DNA from: an uncultured Lachnospiraceae bacterium
GTDB taxonomy: Bacteria > Bacillota > Clostridia > Lachnospirales > Lachnospiraceae
Reading direction: 5' to 3'
DNA: 64,000 nt
NCBI GenBank assembly: GCA_900548905.1
Contig: URMK01000024.1
Coordinates: forward strand, 1-64,000
Shown here: one piece after another, positions 16,415-23,873 of the stretch
How positions within the stretch are numbered: the first letter of the stretch is position 1
Layout of the letters: every line of letters begins with the position of its first letter
Made by a program: the position numbers and the translations under genes
The notes under the pieces: generated by a model
What the model was told of the DNA's origin: nothing
Databases searched by the model: none
The model's input: only the letters and a program-made list of their open reading frames with translations

Positions 16415-18097
16415 ATGAATTATTTAAAAAATATTGTCAGAAAAAACAAGCTCTGGATCAGCATCTACATAAGCCTGGGGATTGGGCTATCTTTTCTGTC
16501 CAACTACAGCATCAGCTTCTTCCAGAAAGTCATCGATAAATTTACGGACGGGACACTGTCCCTGTTTTATATTTTATTATACGCAGGGCTTCTTCTGCTG
16601 CATTGTGTGGGCAGTTATCTGGATGAATACCCCATGCAGAAGCTGAATAACGGTATCTTTCTGGATTTAAAGCTTCTCGCCCTGCATAAAACAAGCCGTA
16701 TCGATTACCTGGCTTATCAATCCATGGGGACGGGAAAACTGATCCAGCGGGTGGAAAACGGCGCCCTGGCAGGAAAAAGCATCTTGTGCCAGTTCTGGTT
16801 TGAAATCTTACAAAACCTGCTTCCCTCCGCCTTATTCAGCATGTTTTTTATCTACAGGCTCAACCGGGTCATAGCCGGTACCGTAGCCCTTGGCTATCTC
16901 CTTGTTTTTCTTATTACCAATATCCTGCTGAAGCTTTTGTACCGCATGAAGGAAAGGGTTCTGGATAATGAGGAGCTGCTGAATCATTTTCTCACCCGGG
17001 GGTTTATGGAAATGGTTGTTTTCCGCCTGAACCGGAAATTCCCGGCGGAAATCCGAAAGGCGGAAAAGGCACGGGATCACATCATCCGATCAAAAATAGG
17101 GATTTCTTTTATCCACGAAGCTTTTTTCGCCGCATTTGCAATCCTCATCATCCTGATAAAAGGCGCTCTGCTCCTGTATGCCTGGCATACCCGTTCCATT
17201 TCCATCGGTTCCGTTGTGGCTTTGCTCACCCTGGTGGATAACGCCTATACGCCGATTGCGATATTTAATGTTTTATTCGTCCAGTTCAGACTGGACTCCG
17301 CCTCCTTCAAACGCTATACCTCGTTTCTTGATTTGCCGGAAGAGGACCGGCTTTTTGCAGGCACAGAGCTGCCGGATTTTCGTGGGGAAATAACCATCCG
17401 GCAGGCCGCCTTTTCTTATAACGGCAATCCGGTGATCCGGGGGATATCCCTGTCCATAGCCCCCGGCGAAAAAGTGGCTTTGGCAGGGAACAGCGGTTCG
17501 GGGAAATCCACTCTCATCAAACTGATAGCGGGCCTGCTTAAAGCAGAGGATAGATCCATTCTTTTGGATGGACACGATCTGAACGGCCTTAACCTGGACA
17601 GTTATTACAGACATATTACCTATATTCCCCAGGAAAGTCCTGTTTTTGACGGTACCCTCCGGGAAAACCTGCTTTTCGACGCCTCTTTTCCTGAGGAAGA
17701 CGCCGTCCGCGTGTTACAAAAAGTGCAGCTGCAGGAATGGTTCGACGCCCTGCCCGACGGCCTGGATACCCAATTAGGAGAAAAGGGCATCAAGCTGTCC
17801 GGCGGGGAAAGGCAGCGGCTGGCCCTTGCAAGGCTCTGGTTTTCTTCCTCCCGGCTCATTATCCTGGATGAAGCTACCTCCGCCATGGATAATGTTACGG
17901 AGGAGCTGGTCATGAATGAGGTGCTCTGCCTGGCGGACGGAAAAAACATCATTGCCATTGCCCACCGGCTAAATTCCATCCGGGCCTTTGACCGGATAAT
18001 CCTTTTGAAAAACGGAAGTATAGAGGGGGATGGAAGCTTTCGGGAGCTTATGCAGCACAATCTGTATTTTCAGGAGCTTTACAAGGCGGGCTTATAG
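16415..18097 (+). CDS. ABC exporter, fused permease and ATPase
   Basis: Half-transporter of 560 residues, probably a homodimer. Five or six membrane segments occupy residues 15-290. The ATPase domain follows with Walker A GNSGSGKST near residue 360, signature LSGGERQRL, Walker B LIILDEATSAMD and an H-loop AHRL. Substrate could be a peptide, lipid or drug; sequence does not decide. There is no peptidase domain, so it is not a C39 bacteriocin exporter. The ATG follows AAAGGAG. A structured leader with a small ORF precedes it, suggesting induction by a translation-affecting signal. Confidence 0.88.
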   Translation: MNYLKNIVRKNKLWISIYISLGIGLSFLSNYSISFFQKVIDKFTDGTLSLFYILLYAGLLLLHCVGSYLDEYPMQKLNNGIFLDLKLLALHKTSRIDYLAYQSMGTGKLIQRVENGALAGKSILCQFWFEILQNLLPSALFSMFFIYRLNRVIAGTVALGYLLVFLITNILLKLLYRMKERVLDNEELLNHFLTRGFMEMVVFRLNRKFPAEIRKAEKARDHIIRSKIGISFIHEAFFAAFAILIILIKGALLLYAWHTRSISIGSVVALLTLVDNAYTPIAIFNVLFVQFRLDSASFKRYTSFLDLPEEDRLFAGTELPDFRGEITIRQAAFSYNGNPVIRGISLSIAPGEKVALAGNSGSGKSTLIKLIAGLLKAEDRSILLDGHDLNGLNLDSYYRHITYIPQESPVFDGTLRENLLFDASFPEEDAVRVLQKVQLQEWFDALPDGLDTQLGEKGIKLSGGERQRLALARLWFSSSRLIILDEATSAMDNVTEELVMNEVLCLADGKNIIAIAHRLNSIRAFDRIILLKNGSIEGDGSFRELMQHNLYFQELYKAGL

Positions 18098-18133
18098 CCC
18101 CGTATCGTTACCGCTTCCCGGATAACAGATGCT

Positions 18134-18970
18134 TTATTTGGTACATCTTTGCAGTTTTACCATATAATCAATCCGGTTTTTTACTACAGAAGGTGTAAAA
18201 GGCTTCTGGATAATTTCGCAGATTCCCAAATTCATGAGCCGGTCCAGCTTCAACGGAGAGTCCTCCGATGTAATGGCGATTACCGGTATGTTTTTCAGAA
18301 GATGCTGCCGTTTTGCTTCCTGCATAAACACATACCCATCCATCACAGGCATAATAATATCCAGAAGCACCACCGCAATTTTATCGCCCTGCTTTTCCAG
18401 AATTTCCAGGGCTTCTTTTCCGTTGGACGCCTCCAATGATTTATATTCTTCGGTCAGGGCATTCTTAATAATAGCCCTGTTGATTCCAATATCATCCACA
18501 ATAAGCGCGGTATTGGACAGCGGACGCTGCGGTACGGCTTCTTCTCCATGGAGTGACGGATTTTTCTCCTTCCCCTTTGCATGCTCCGAAAGCAGAATCA
18601 GGTTATCCACTCTTTTCAATACCAGATCGGGATTATACGGCTTTGCTATTACATCCCGCACGCCCATTTTAATACCGCCCAGAATATTTTCCTCATAAGT
18701 TTCAGAGGTGACAAAAATTATGGGTATATTCCGGTACGCTTCGGCGGACTGAATCCATTTCAAGAACTGGAAACCATCCATCACCGGCATAATGATATCC
18801 AGCAGTATCAGGGAAACCGGTTCCTGTGCTTCCTTCAGGACCTCCATTGCTGTTTTCCCGTTGTCCGCCTCCAATGTATGGTATTTCTCCGACAGAATTA
18901 CGGACAGCATCTTGCAGTTCATTTCCACATCGTCTACGATTAATATTGTTTTTTTTGATTCTCCATCCAT
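18134..18970 (-). CDS. Tandem receiver-domain response regulator without output domain
   Basis: Protein of 278 residues from the ATG at 18970, chosen because the receiver fold begins there (TILIVDD). An upstream frame continues for 85 residues without resembling a domain. Two CheY-like receivers are joined by a short Lys/Glu linker. Both have the acidic pair (VDD), the phospho-acceptor Asp in LLDIIMPVMDG, the Thr/Ser and the Lys (AKPY, QKPF), so both should be phosphorylatable. There is no DNA-binding, GGDEF or other output domain. Such proteins usually act as phosphate relays or protein-interaction switches. No histidine kinase is nearby. Confidence 0.85.
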   Translation of the reverse strand: MDGESKKTILIVDDVEMNCKMLSVILSEKYHTLEADNGKTAMEVLKEAQEPVSLILLDIIMPVMDGFQFLKWIQSAEAYRNIPIIFVTSETYEENILGGIKMGVRDVIAKPYNPDLVLKRVDNLILLSEHAKGKEKNPSLHGEEAVPQRPLSNTALIVDDIGINRAIIKNALTEEYKSLEASNGKEALEILEKQGDKIAVVLLDIIMPVMDGYVFMQEAKRQHLLKNIPVIAITSEDSPLKLDRLMNLGICEIIQKPFTPSVVKNRIDYMVKLQRCTK

Positions 18971-19155
18971 TTTATCATCCCATCCCTTTACTCTGTTTCT
19001 CCGCTTTCCGCTTATTCCCGGACAGCTGATGCGCCCGAATTGCAGAGACATATTTATTTTATTCATCGGATGGAATGCCTCTAAAAATAAATGTTTTTTT
19101 AATTTTGCGAAAGAATATCCGGACAGGCGGCTGCGAAGGCGGAAAAACAGCACAT

Positions 19156-19179
19156 AAAAGGAGGCAGTTCTCTGCCTCC
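19156..19179 (-). terminator. Intrinsic terminator at the end of the arabinose operon
   Basis: An 8-bp perfect stem (19160-19167 with 19172-19179) with a 4-nt loop is followed on the minus strand by TTTTA and a later T-run. It lies just after the hydroxyacid dehydrogenase stop. Confidence 0.8.
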
Positions 19180-19193
19180 CGATGATTTTTCTC

Positions 19194-20153
19194 TTATTTA
19201 CAGTATCCGGTTTCCGGATCCACAACGTTTATCAGCGGTTCGCCTGACTGGTACCGTTTCAGGTTCTCCGCAAAAATTCCGGCTATCTGCTGCAGCGTCT
19301 CGGGCAGCGCATAGCCTCCTGAAATATGGGGCGTTATGACTGCCCCCGGTGCTTTCCACAGAGGGTGATCGGCGGGAAGCGGTTCGGGATCCGTTACATC
19401 CAGGGCAGCCCCTGCGATTTTACCGGCATACAGCGCTTCACAGAGGGCATCCGTATCTATAGCAGTCCCCCTGCCTGCATTCAAAACAATTGTCCCGGGG
19501 GAAAGCAGGGCGATACGATCCCTGTTCAGGATATGGTAGGTGGACGGGTTGCCCGGAAGGCTCATGGCCACTACGTCAGCTTCGGGCAGAAGGCTGTCCA
19601 GCGCCTCCATTCCGTATATTTCATCCACACAGGCCGGCTTTTCCCCCACACGGCGCTTAATCCCTATGGTATGGCAGCCCAGGGCTTTCATTTTGGCGGC
19701 GAAGGCAGTACCGATATCGCCCAGGCCGATTATAAGGGCCGTTGTTCCCTGAATGACACCCACATGGCCTTCGCTCTTCCAACGGCACTGAAGCTGGTTG
19801 ACATAATACAAATTCAGTTTTTTACGCAGCAGGAACAGGCAGGCCAGCATATGCTCGGATATCGCCAGTCCGTATGCGCCGGTGGCATTGGTAAGCACTG
19901 CCGTTTCAGGCAGCCTGCCCGGCGTGCAGTAACCTTCCGTCCCCGCATTATTAAGCTGGATCCATTGCAGATGTTCTGCATATTGCAGCTGATCCGGGTT
20001 TTCCAGATTACCGAGGATAACCTCCGCTTCTTTTAAAAGAGCGGGAGTGATATCTTTTTTTAAACAGAATTGCAGATCCCGGGGATCTGCTGCGGCAGAA
20101 AGTATCTGCTTTTTTTGTTCCTCCGTGAAGGGAGGGGTTACCAGGATTTTCAT
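19194..20153 (-). CDS. D-2-hydroxyacid dehydrogenase (phosphoglycerate dehydrogenase-like)
   Basis: NAD(P)-dependent enzyme of 319 residues. The ATG at 20153 is favoured because it begins the fold (MKILVTPPF) and has GGAAGGAAG upstream. The Rossmann motif GLGDIGTAF lies near residue 144. The catalytic Arg is in NAGRGTAIDTD, the Glu in DPEPLPADHPLW and the His in ITPHISGG. The DPEPLP/HPLW run is typical of SerA/GhrA-like enzymes rather than lactate dehydrogenases. The substrate is not determined; glyoxylate/hydroxypyruvate reductase is one possibility. It is the last gene of the arabinose operon and sits behind a terminator-like hairpin after rpe, so it may be made at a lower level. Confidence 0.82.
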   Translation of the reverse strand: MKILVTPPFTEEQKKQILSAAADPRDLQFCLKKDITPALLKEAEVILGNLENPDQLQYAEHLQWIQLNNAGTEGYCTPGRLPETAVLTNATGAYGLAISEHMLACLFLLRKKLNLYYVNQLQCRWKSEGHVGVIQGTTALIIGLGDIGTAFAAKMKALGCHTIGIKRRVGEKPACVDEIYGMEALDSLLPEADVVAMSLPGNPSTYHILNRDRIALLSPGTIVLNAGRGTAIDTDALCEALYAGKIAGAALDVTDPEPLPADHPLWKAPGAVITPHISGGYALPETLQQIAGIFAENLKRYQSGEPLINVVDPETGYCK

Positions 20154-20196
20154 AGGCGCTTCCTTCCGCGCGTCAGGCGCAATCGTGTAGTTGAAG

Positions 20197-20218
20197 AAAA
20201 GAATGGCCGCAGCCATTC
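20197..20218 (-). terminator. Terminator-like hairpin after rpe
   Basis: A 7-bp perfect stem (20201-20207 with 20212-20218) around a 4-nt loop is followed on the minus strand by TTTTCTTC. It begins four bases past the rpe stop and would reduce transcription of the last operon gene. Confidence 0.75.
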
Positions 20219-20221
20219 TTT

Positions 20222-20896
20222 TTACTTTTCTTTTCCATCCGGGCAGGAAGCCAGGATTTCCATCATATTCTTAACGTTTTCCGTGCTGTTTCCGTTAAAA
20301 ACAGCAGATCCTGCCACGATGATATTGGCACCGGCATCCAGGACCGTACGTACGTTGTCCGTGGTGATTCCGCCGTCTACCTCTATATCCACACGGGCCT
20401 GTCTTGCATCAATAAGGCGACGTGCCTCCCGGATTCTTTCTGTAGAGGCAGGGATATATTTCTGGCCCCCGAAACCGGGTTCCACGGTCATAACCAGCAG
20501 CAGGTCGATTTTATCCAGGTATTTTTCCACAGCGGAAACAGGCGTGGACGGTTTGATGGAAAGTCCGGCTTTGCGTCCCAGGCTGTGGATCCAGTCCAGC
20601 GTTTCTTCCACATCACTGCAGGCTTCCAGATGAACGGTAATGATATCCGATCCGCTCTTGGCAAAATCCGCAATATAACGGATGGGCTCTTCCACCATGA
20701 GGTGGACGTCAAATACCATATCCGTCACTTTCCGCAGAGAGGAAACCACGCACATGCCAAAGGAAAGGGAAGGCACAAACATGCCGTCCATAACATCTAT
20801 ATGCAGATATCCGGCTCCCGCCGCCTCCACCAGGCTGATTTCTTCTCCCAGCCTGGCACAGTCGGCCGCCAGAATGGATGGTGATAATATATTCAT
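20222..20896 (-). CDS. rpe: Ribulose-phosphate 3-epimerase
   Basis: TIM-barrel enzyme of 224 residues interconverting ribulose-5-phosphate and xylulose-5-phosphate in the non-oxidative pentose phosphate pathway. The signature segments LSPSILAAD at the N-terminus, HLMVEEP near residue 67, VEPGFGGQ near 140 and VDGGI near 174 are intact, including the catalytic Asp and His residues. Length is normal. It lies in the arabinose operon downstream of the split transketolase, with a 9-bp hairpin (20925-20947) in the gap. Its role there is probably to balance the pentose phosphates produced from arabinose. Confidence 0.95.
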   Translation of the reverse strand: MNILSPSILAADCARLGEEISLVEAAGAGYLHIDVMDGMFVPSLSFGMCVVSSLRKVTDMVFDVHLMVEEPIRYIADFAKSGSDIITVHLEACSDVEETLDWIHSLGRKAGLSIKPSTPVSAVEKYLDKIDLLLVMTVEPGFGGQKYIPASTERIREARRLIDARQARVDIEVDGGITTDNVRTVLDAGANIIVAGSAVFNGNSTENVKNMMEILASCPDGKEK

Positions 20897-20924
20897 AATT
20901 TTTTCTATTCCTTATGCGAAGTAC

Positions 20925-20947
20925 TGCCGGCCCTGTACGGGCCGGCA
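20925..20947 (-). other. Intercistronic hairpin between transketolase and rpe
   Basis: A perfect 9-bp GC-rich stem (20925-20933 with 20939-20947) has no T-tract. It is probably an RNA processing or stability element within the operon. Confidence 0.5.
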
Positions 20948-20960
20948 TACCTTTGCGGGT

Positions 20961-21917
20961 TTATTTTACAAACGCTTTTACTTTTGCATAAATTCCGTCT
21001 GCATCCAAACCGTATTTAGCTACCAATGCGCCTGCAGATCCGGATTCACCAAAGATGTCGTTCATTCCGATACGGCATACCGGCGTGGGCGCTTTTTCGG
21101 AAAGCACTTCGCTTACGGCACCGCCAAGGCCGCCGATGATGGAATGCTCTTCCGCTGTCACCACTTTTCCGGTCTTTTTCGCGGATTTGATGATAAGCTC
21201 TTCATCCAGGGGCTTGATGGTATGGATATTGATGACTTCGGCGCTGATGCCGTCGGCAGCAAGCTTTTCAGCCGCCTGAAGAGCTTCGGGCACACAGATG
21301 CCGGTCGCTACGATAGTAACGTCGGAGCCTTCGCGGAGAAGGACGCCTTTGCCGATTTCAAACTGATAGCCGTCGTTGTCATTGATTACCGGTACGGCGG
21401 CACGGCCGAAGCGAAGGTATACGGGGCCTGTATATTCGATGGCGGCCTGTACTGCCGCTCTTGCTTCCACAGCGTCACAGGGATTGATTACCACCATTCC
21501 GGGAATGACACGCATGAGGGCGATGTCTTCCAGACACTGGTGGGATGCACCGTCTTCCCCTACGGTGATACCGGCATGGGTCGCACCGATCTTTATATTA
21601 AGGTGCGGATAGCCTATGGAATTACGTACCTGCTCGTAGGCACGTCCGGCTGCAAACATGGCGAAGGAGCTGGCAAAGGGGATCTTCCCTACGGTGGAAA
21701 GCCCGGCTGCAATACCCATCATGTCACATTCGGCGATACCGCAGTCGATGTGGCGTTCGGGAAATGCTTTCTGGAAGGTGTTCGTTTTGGTGGCATTTGC
21801 CAAATCCGCATCCAGGACCACCAGGCCCGGATACTGTGCACCGAATTCAGCTAGTGCCTTTCCGTAAGCTTCTCTGGTTGCTATTTTCTGAACAGGTTTG
21901 TTGTTTACTTCTGACAT
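20961..21917 (-). CDS. Transketolase, C-terminal subunit
   Basis: Pyrimidine-binding and C-terminal part of a split transketolase (318 residues). Visible hallmarks are VLDADLANATKT near residue 36, the invariant Glu in GIAECDMMGIAAGL near residue 80, and GEDGASHQCLED near 120. It pairs with the upstream gene for the N-terminal half to transfer two-carbon ketol units between sugar phosphates, using thiamine diphosphate. Its ATG lies 13 bases inside the end of the N-subunit gene, consistent with translational coupling and equal amounts of the subunits. Split transketolases are common in Firmicutes operons. Confidence 0.93.
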   Translation of the reverse strand: MSEVNNKPVQKIATREAYGKALAEFGAQYPGLVVLDADLANATKTNTFQKAFPERHIDCGIAECDMMGIAAGLSTVGKIPFASSFAMFAAGRAYEQVRNSIGYPHLNIKIGATHAGITVGEDGASHQCLEDIALMRVIPGMVVINPCDAVEARAAVQAAIEYTGPVYLRFGRAAVPVINDNDGYQFEIGKGVLLREGSDVTIVATGICVPEALQAAEKLAADGISAEVINIHTIKPLDEELIIKSAKKTGKVVTAEEHSIIGGLGGAVSEVLSEKAPTPVCRIGMNDIFGESGSAGALVAKYGLDADGIYAKVKAFVK

Positions 21918-22741
21918 AATGCTTCACCTACTTTCTCCAAATCTGCCATTGCCACTGCATATTGCTCATCGTTGGGCGCGGTACCGTGCCATGCCACATT
22001 CCCTTCCATGAAGGAAACGCCTTTTCCTTTCAGGCTGTGGGCAACGATTGCTGTGGGCATGCCTTTGGTTTCTTTTGCTTCCCGGAATGCCGCACGGATG
22101 GCATCAAAATCATGGGCATCCACGTTGATTACATGGAAATTGAATGCTTCGAATTTCTTGTCGATAGGGTAGGGGGAGCATACCTGATCAACAGGGCCGT
22201 CAATCTGAAGGCCGTTGTTGTCAACTACCACTACCAGGTTGTCCAGCTTATGGAAGCCTGCGAACATGGCCGCTTCCCACACCTGGCCTTCTTCAATTTC
22301 ACCGTCTCCCAGAAGGGTGTATACGCGGTAGTCCCTGTTATCCAGCTTGCCGCCCAGAGCCATGCCTACGGCTGCGGAAATGCCCTGTCCCAGGGAACCT
22401 GTGGACATATCCACGCCGGGGATGTGCTGCATGCAGGGATGTCCCTGCAGGTAGGATCCCAGCTTACGCAGGGTGGTGAGATCTTCCACGGGGAAGAAAC
22501 CTCTGTGGGCGAGGGTGGAGTAGAGTCCCGGCGCGGTATGGCCTTTGGAAAGGACAAAGCGGTCTCTTTCGGGTTTGTCGGGGTTCTCCGGGTCGATGTT
22601 CATTTCTTCGAAGTAGAGATAAGTGAAAATATCTGCTGCGGAAAGGGATCCGCCGGGATGGCCGGCTTTGGCACTGTGAACGGCAGTTACAATGCCTTTG
22701 CGGATCTCGTTCGCCATTTTTGCGAGTTCAAGATTATCCAT
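21905..22741 (-). CDS. Transketolase, N-terminal subunit
   Basis: Thiamine diphosphate-binding half of 278 residues. The cofactor motif GDGEIEEGQVWEA near residue 145 continues to the metal ligands around VVVDNNGLQIDG. The catalytic-site stretches HSAKAGHPGGSLSAAD near residue 25 and LSKGHTAPGLY near residue 68 are intact. GGAGG lies before the ATG. The 5' side is unusual: a 345-base gap to araD holds G/C-rich tracts, a 56-bp direct repeat and a 41-bp hairpin, so expression relative to araABD may be tuned at RNA level. Confidence 0.94.
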   Translation of the reverse strand: MDNLELAKMANEIRKGIVTAVHSAKAGHPGGSLSAADIFTYLYFEEMNIDPENPDKPERDRFVLSKGHTAPGLYSTLAHRGFFPVEDLTTLRKLGSYLQGHPCMQHIPGVDMSTGSLGQGISAAVGMALGGKLDNRDYRVYTLLGDGEIEEGQVWEAAMFAGFHKLDNLVVVVDNNGLQIDGPVDQVCSPYPIDKKFEAFNFHVINVDAHDFDAIRAAFREAKETKGMPTAIVAHSLKGKGVSFMEGNVAWHGTAPNDEQYAVAMADLEKVGEALCQK

Positions 22742-22843
22742 GAATTTTATTCCTCCATAAATTTAAGTTGGGTGGGGTGGGGTGGTAACCAGAGCGCCTG
22801 CGGGAAAGAGGAAGGGAGGTGATGGGCCGGGGTGTCGGGGTGG
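22742..22843. other. G-rich (plus strand) spacer upstream of the transketolase
   Basis: Three runs of three or four G spaced by single T (22770-22782) and further G-runs lie on the plus strand, so the operon mRNA has C-rich tracts just upstream of the tktN ribosome site. No gene is seen. A DNA G-quadruplex is conceivable but only three full G-tracts are tightly spaced. Confidence 0.35.
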
Positions 22844-22899
22844 TGACAGCCGGACGGCAGAACCTCAAGACCTCCGGTCTTTCGGTCGCTTCGCTCGCC
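22844..22899. repeat. 56-bp direct repeat, copy 1
   Basis: It matches 22918-22973 at 55 of 56 positions. It contains the inverted repeat AAGACC/GGTCTT. The copies are separated by 18 bases. See copy 2. Confidence 0.85.
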
Positions 22900-22917
22900 T
22901 CTAAGCTTCTATGTCTT

Positions 22918-22973
22918 TGACAGCCGGACGGCAGAACCTCAAGACCTTCGGTCTTTCGGTCGCTTCGCTCGCC
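22918..22973. repeat. 56-bp direct repeat, copy 2
   Basis: Second copy of the direct repeat, abutting the large hairpin. The one difference converts CTCC to CTTC and creates a CTTCGG loop, the extra-stable UUCG tetraloop type, on the plus-strand RNA. Confidence 0.85.
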
Positions 22974-23061
22974 GGGCAGGTTCAGAAGGTCTGGGATGGG
23001 CAAGCATGGATGTGGGGCGTATCCATGTTTGCCCATCCCAGGCCTTCTGAGCCTGTCCGGT
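22971..23061. repeat. Very long palindrome after araD (41-bp stem)
   Basis: 22971-23011 pairs with 23021-23061 across a 9-nt loop. The few non-Watson-Crick positions (five seen) are G-T pairs, which remain G-U pairs in plus-strand RNA. It begins 26 bases past the araD stop and has no T-tract. Wobble-only divergence suggests selection on an RNA structure or recent origin as a palindromic element. Confidence 0.8.
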
Positions 23062-23086
23062 TCTGCCTGGTCACGAATATAATACC

Positions 23087-23791
23087 CTATTTACCCCCGT
23101 TTTGTCCATAGTAAGCGTCGGCTCCGTGTTTTCTGAAGTAATGTTTGTCCTGAAGTTCCTGGGGGGCGGGCTGGATATTTACGTTGATGGTTTCGGCGCG
23201 GTAGGCCATTTTGGCTACTTCTTCCAGTACTACTGCGTTGTGTACGGCCTCATGGGCATCCTTGCCCCAGGAGAAGGGTCCGTGGTTTTTGCAGAGTACG
23301 GCGGGAACCGCTTTTACGTCTTTTCCCATGGCTTTGAATTCATTGACGATGAGATGGCCGGTATTTTCCTCGTAGGCATCTTCAATCTCTTCTTTGGTCA
23401 GGCAGCGCAGGCAGGAAACCTCTCCGTAGATGTAATCGGCATGGGTGGTGCCATAGCAGGGAATGCTCCTTCCCGCCTGTGCCCAGCTGGTGGCATAGGA
23501 AGAGTGGGTATGTACAATCCCTCCTATTTCAGGAAATGCCTTGTACAGTTCCACATGGGTCGCCGTATCGGAAGAGGGGTTATATTTTCCTTCCACTTTA
23601 TTTCCGTTCAGATCCACAATCACCATATCCTCCGGGGTGAGGCTGTCATAGTCCACACCGCTGGGTTTGATGGCAAAAAGGCCGCTTTCCCTGTCGATTT
23701 CACTCACATTTCCCCAGGTAAAAGTAACCAGGCCGTACCGGGGAAGAAGCATATTGGCCTCATATACTCTTTTTTTCAGTTCTTCTAACAT
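23087..23791 (-). CDS. araD: L-ribulose-5-phosphate 4-epimerase
   Basis: Class II aldolase-type zinc enzyme of 234 residues converting L-ribulose-5-phosphate to D-xylulose-5-phosphate, the last step of arabinose entry. Zinc-binding His residues are visible in VHTHSSYATSWAQ near residue 95 and CKNHGPFSWG near 167. The substrate loop GTTHADYIYGEVSC lies between them. AGGAGG precedes the ATG. It follows araB with an intercistronic hairpin at 23837-23862. Its 3' flank carries the large palindrome that separates it from the transketolase genes. Confidence 0.94.
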   Translation of the reverse strand: MLEELKKRVYEANMLLPRYGLVTFTWGNVSEIDRESGLFAIKPSGVDYDSLTPEDMVIVDLNGNKVEGKYNPSSDTATHVELYKAFPEIGGIVHTHSSYATSWAQAGRSIPCYGTTHADYIYGEVSCLRCLTKEEIEDAYEENTGHLIVNEFKAMGKDVKAVPAVLCKNHGPFSWGKDAHEAVHNAVVLEEVAKMAYRAETINVNIQPAPQELQDKHYFRKHGADAYYGQNGGK

Positions 23792-23836
23792 ATTCGATCC
23801 TCCTGTCCGTTTTGCACGATGTTTTTTCCCTCACAC

Positions 23837-23862
23837 AGGCGCCCTCCCGCGGGAAGGCGCCT
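23837..23862 (-). other. Intercistronic hairpin between araB and araD
   Basis: AGGCGCC (23837-23843) pairs with GGCGCCT (23856-23862), with further GC pairing inside. There is no T-tract. Probably a processing or stabilising hairpin. Confidence 0.5.
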
Positions 23863-23873
23863 CTGGTATAAGC

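Noticed and set aside
16415..18097. Bacteriocin (C39 peptidase) exporter
   Set aside because: No N-terminal Cys-His peptidase domain is visible and no double-glycine precursor gene lies nearby.
18971..19225. N-terminal 85-residue extension of the tandem receiver protein
   Set aside because: The extension resembles no domain and is basic/aromatic in an AT-rich gap. The ATG at 18970 sits just before the receiver fold.
22768..22787. G-quadruplex
   Set aside because: Only three G-tracts of three or more are closely spaced; the fourth is GG. Not strong enough to call.
22844..22973. Two-repeat CRISPR-like arrangement
   Set aside because: Only two copies, 56 bp long with an 18-bp gap, no further units and no cas genes.
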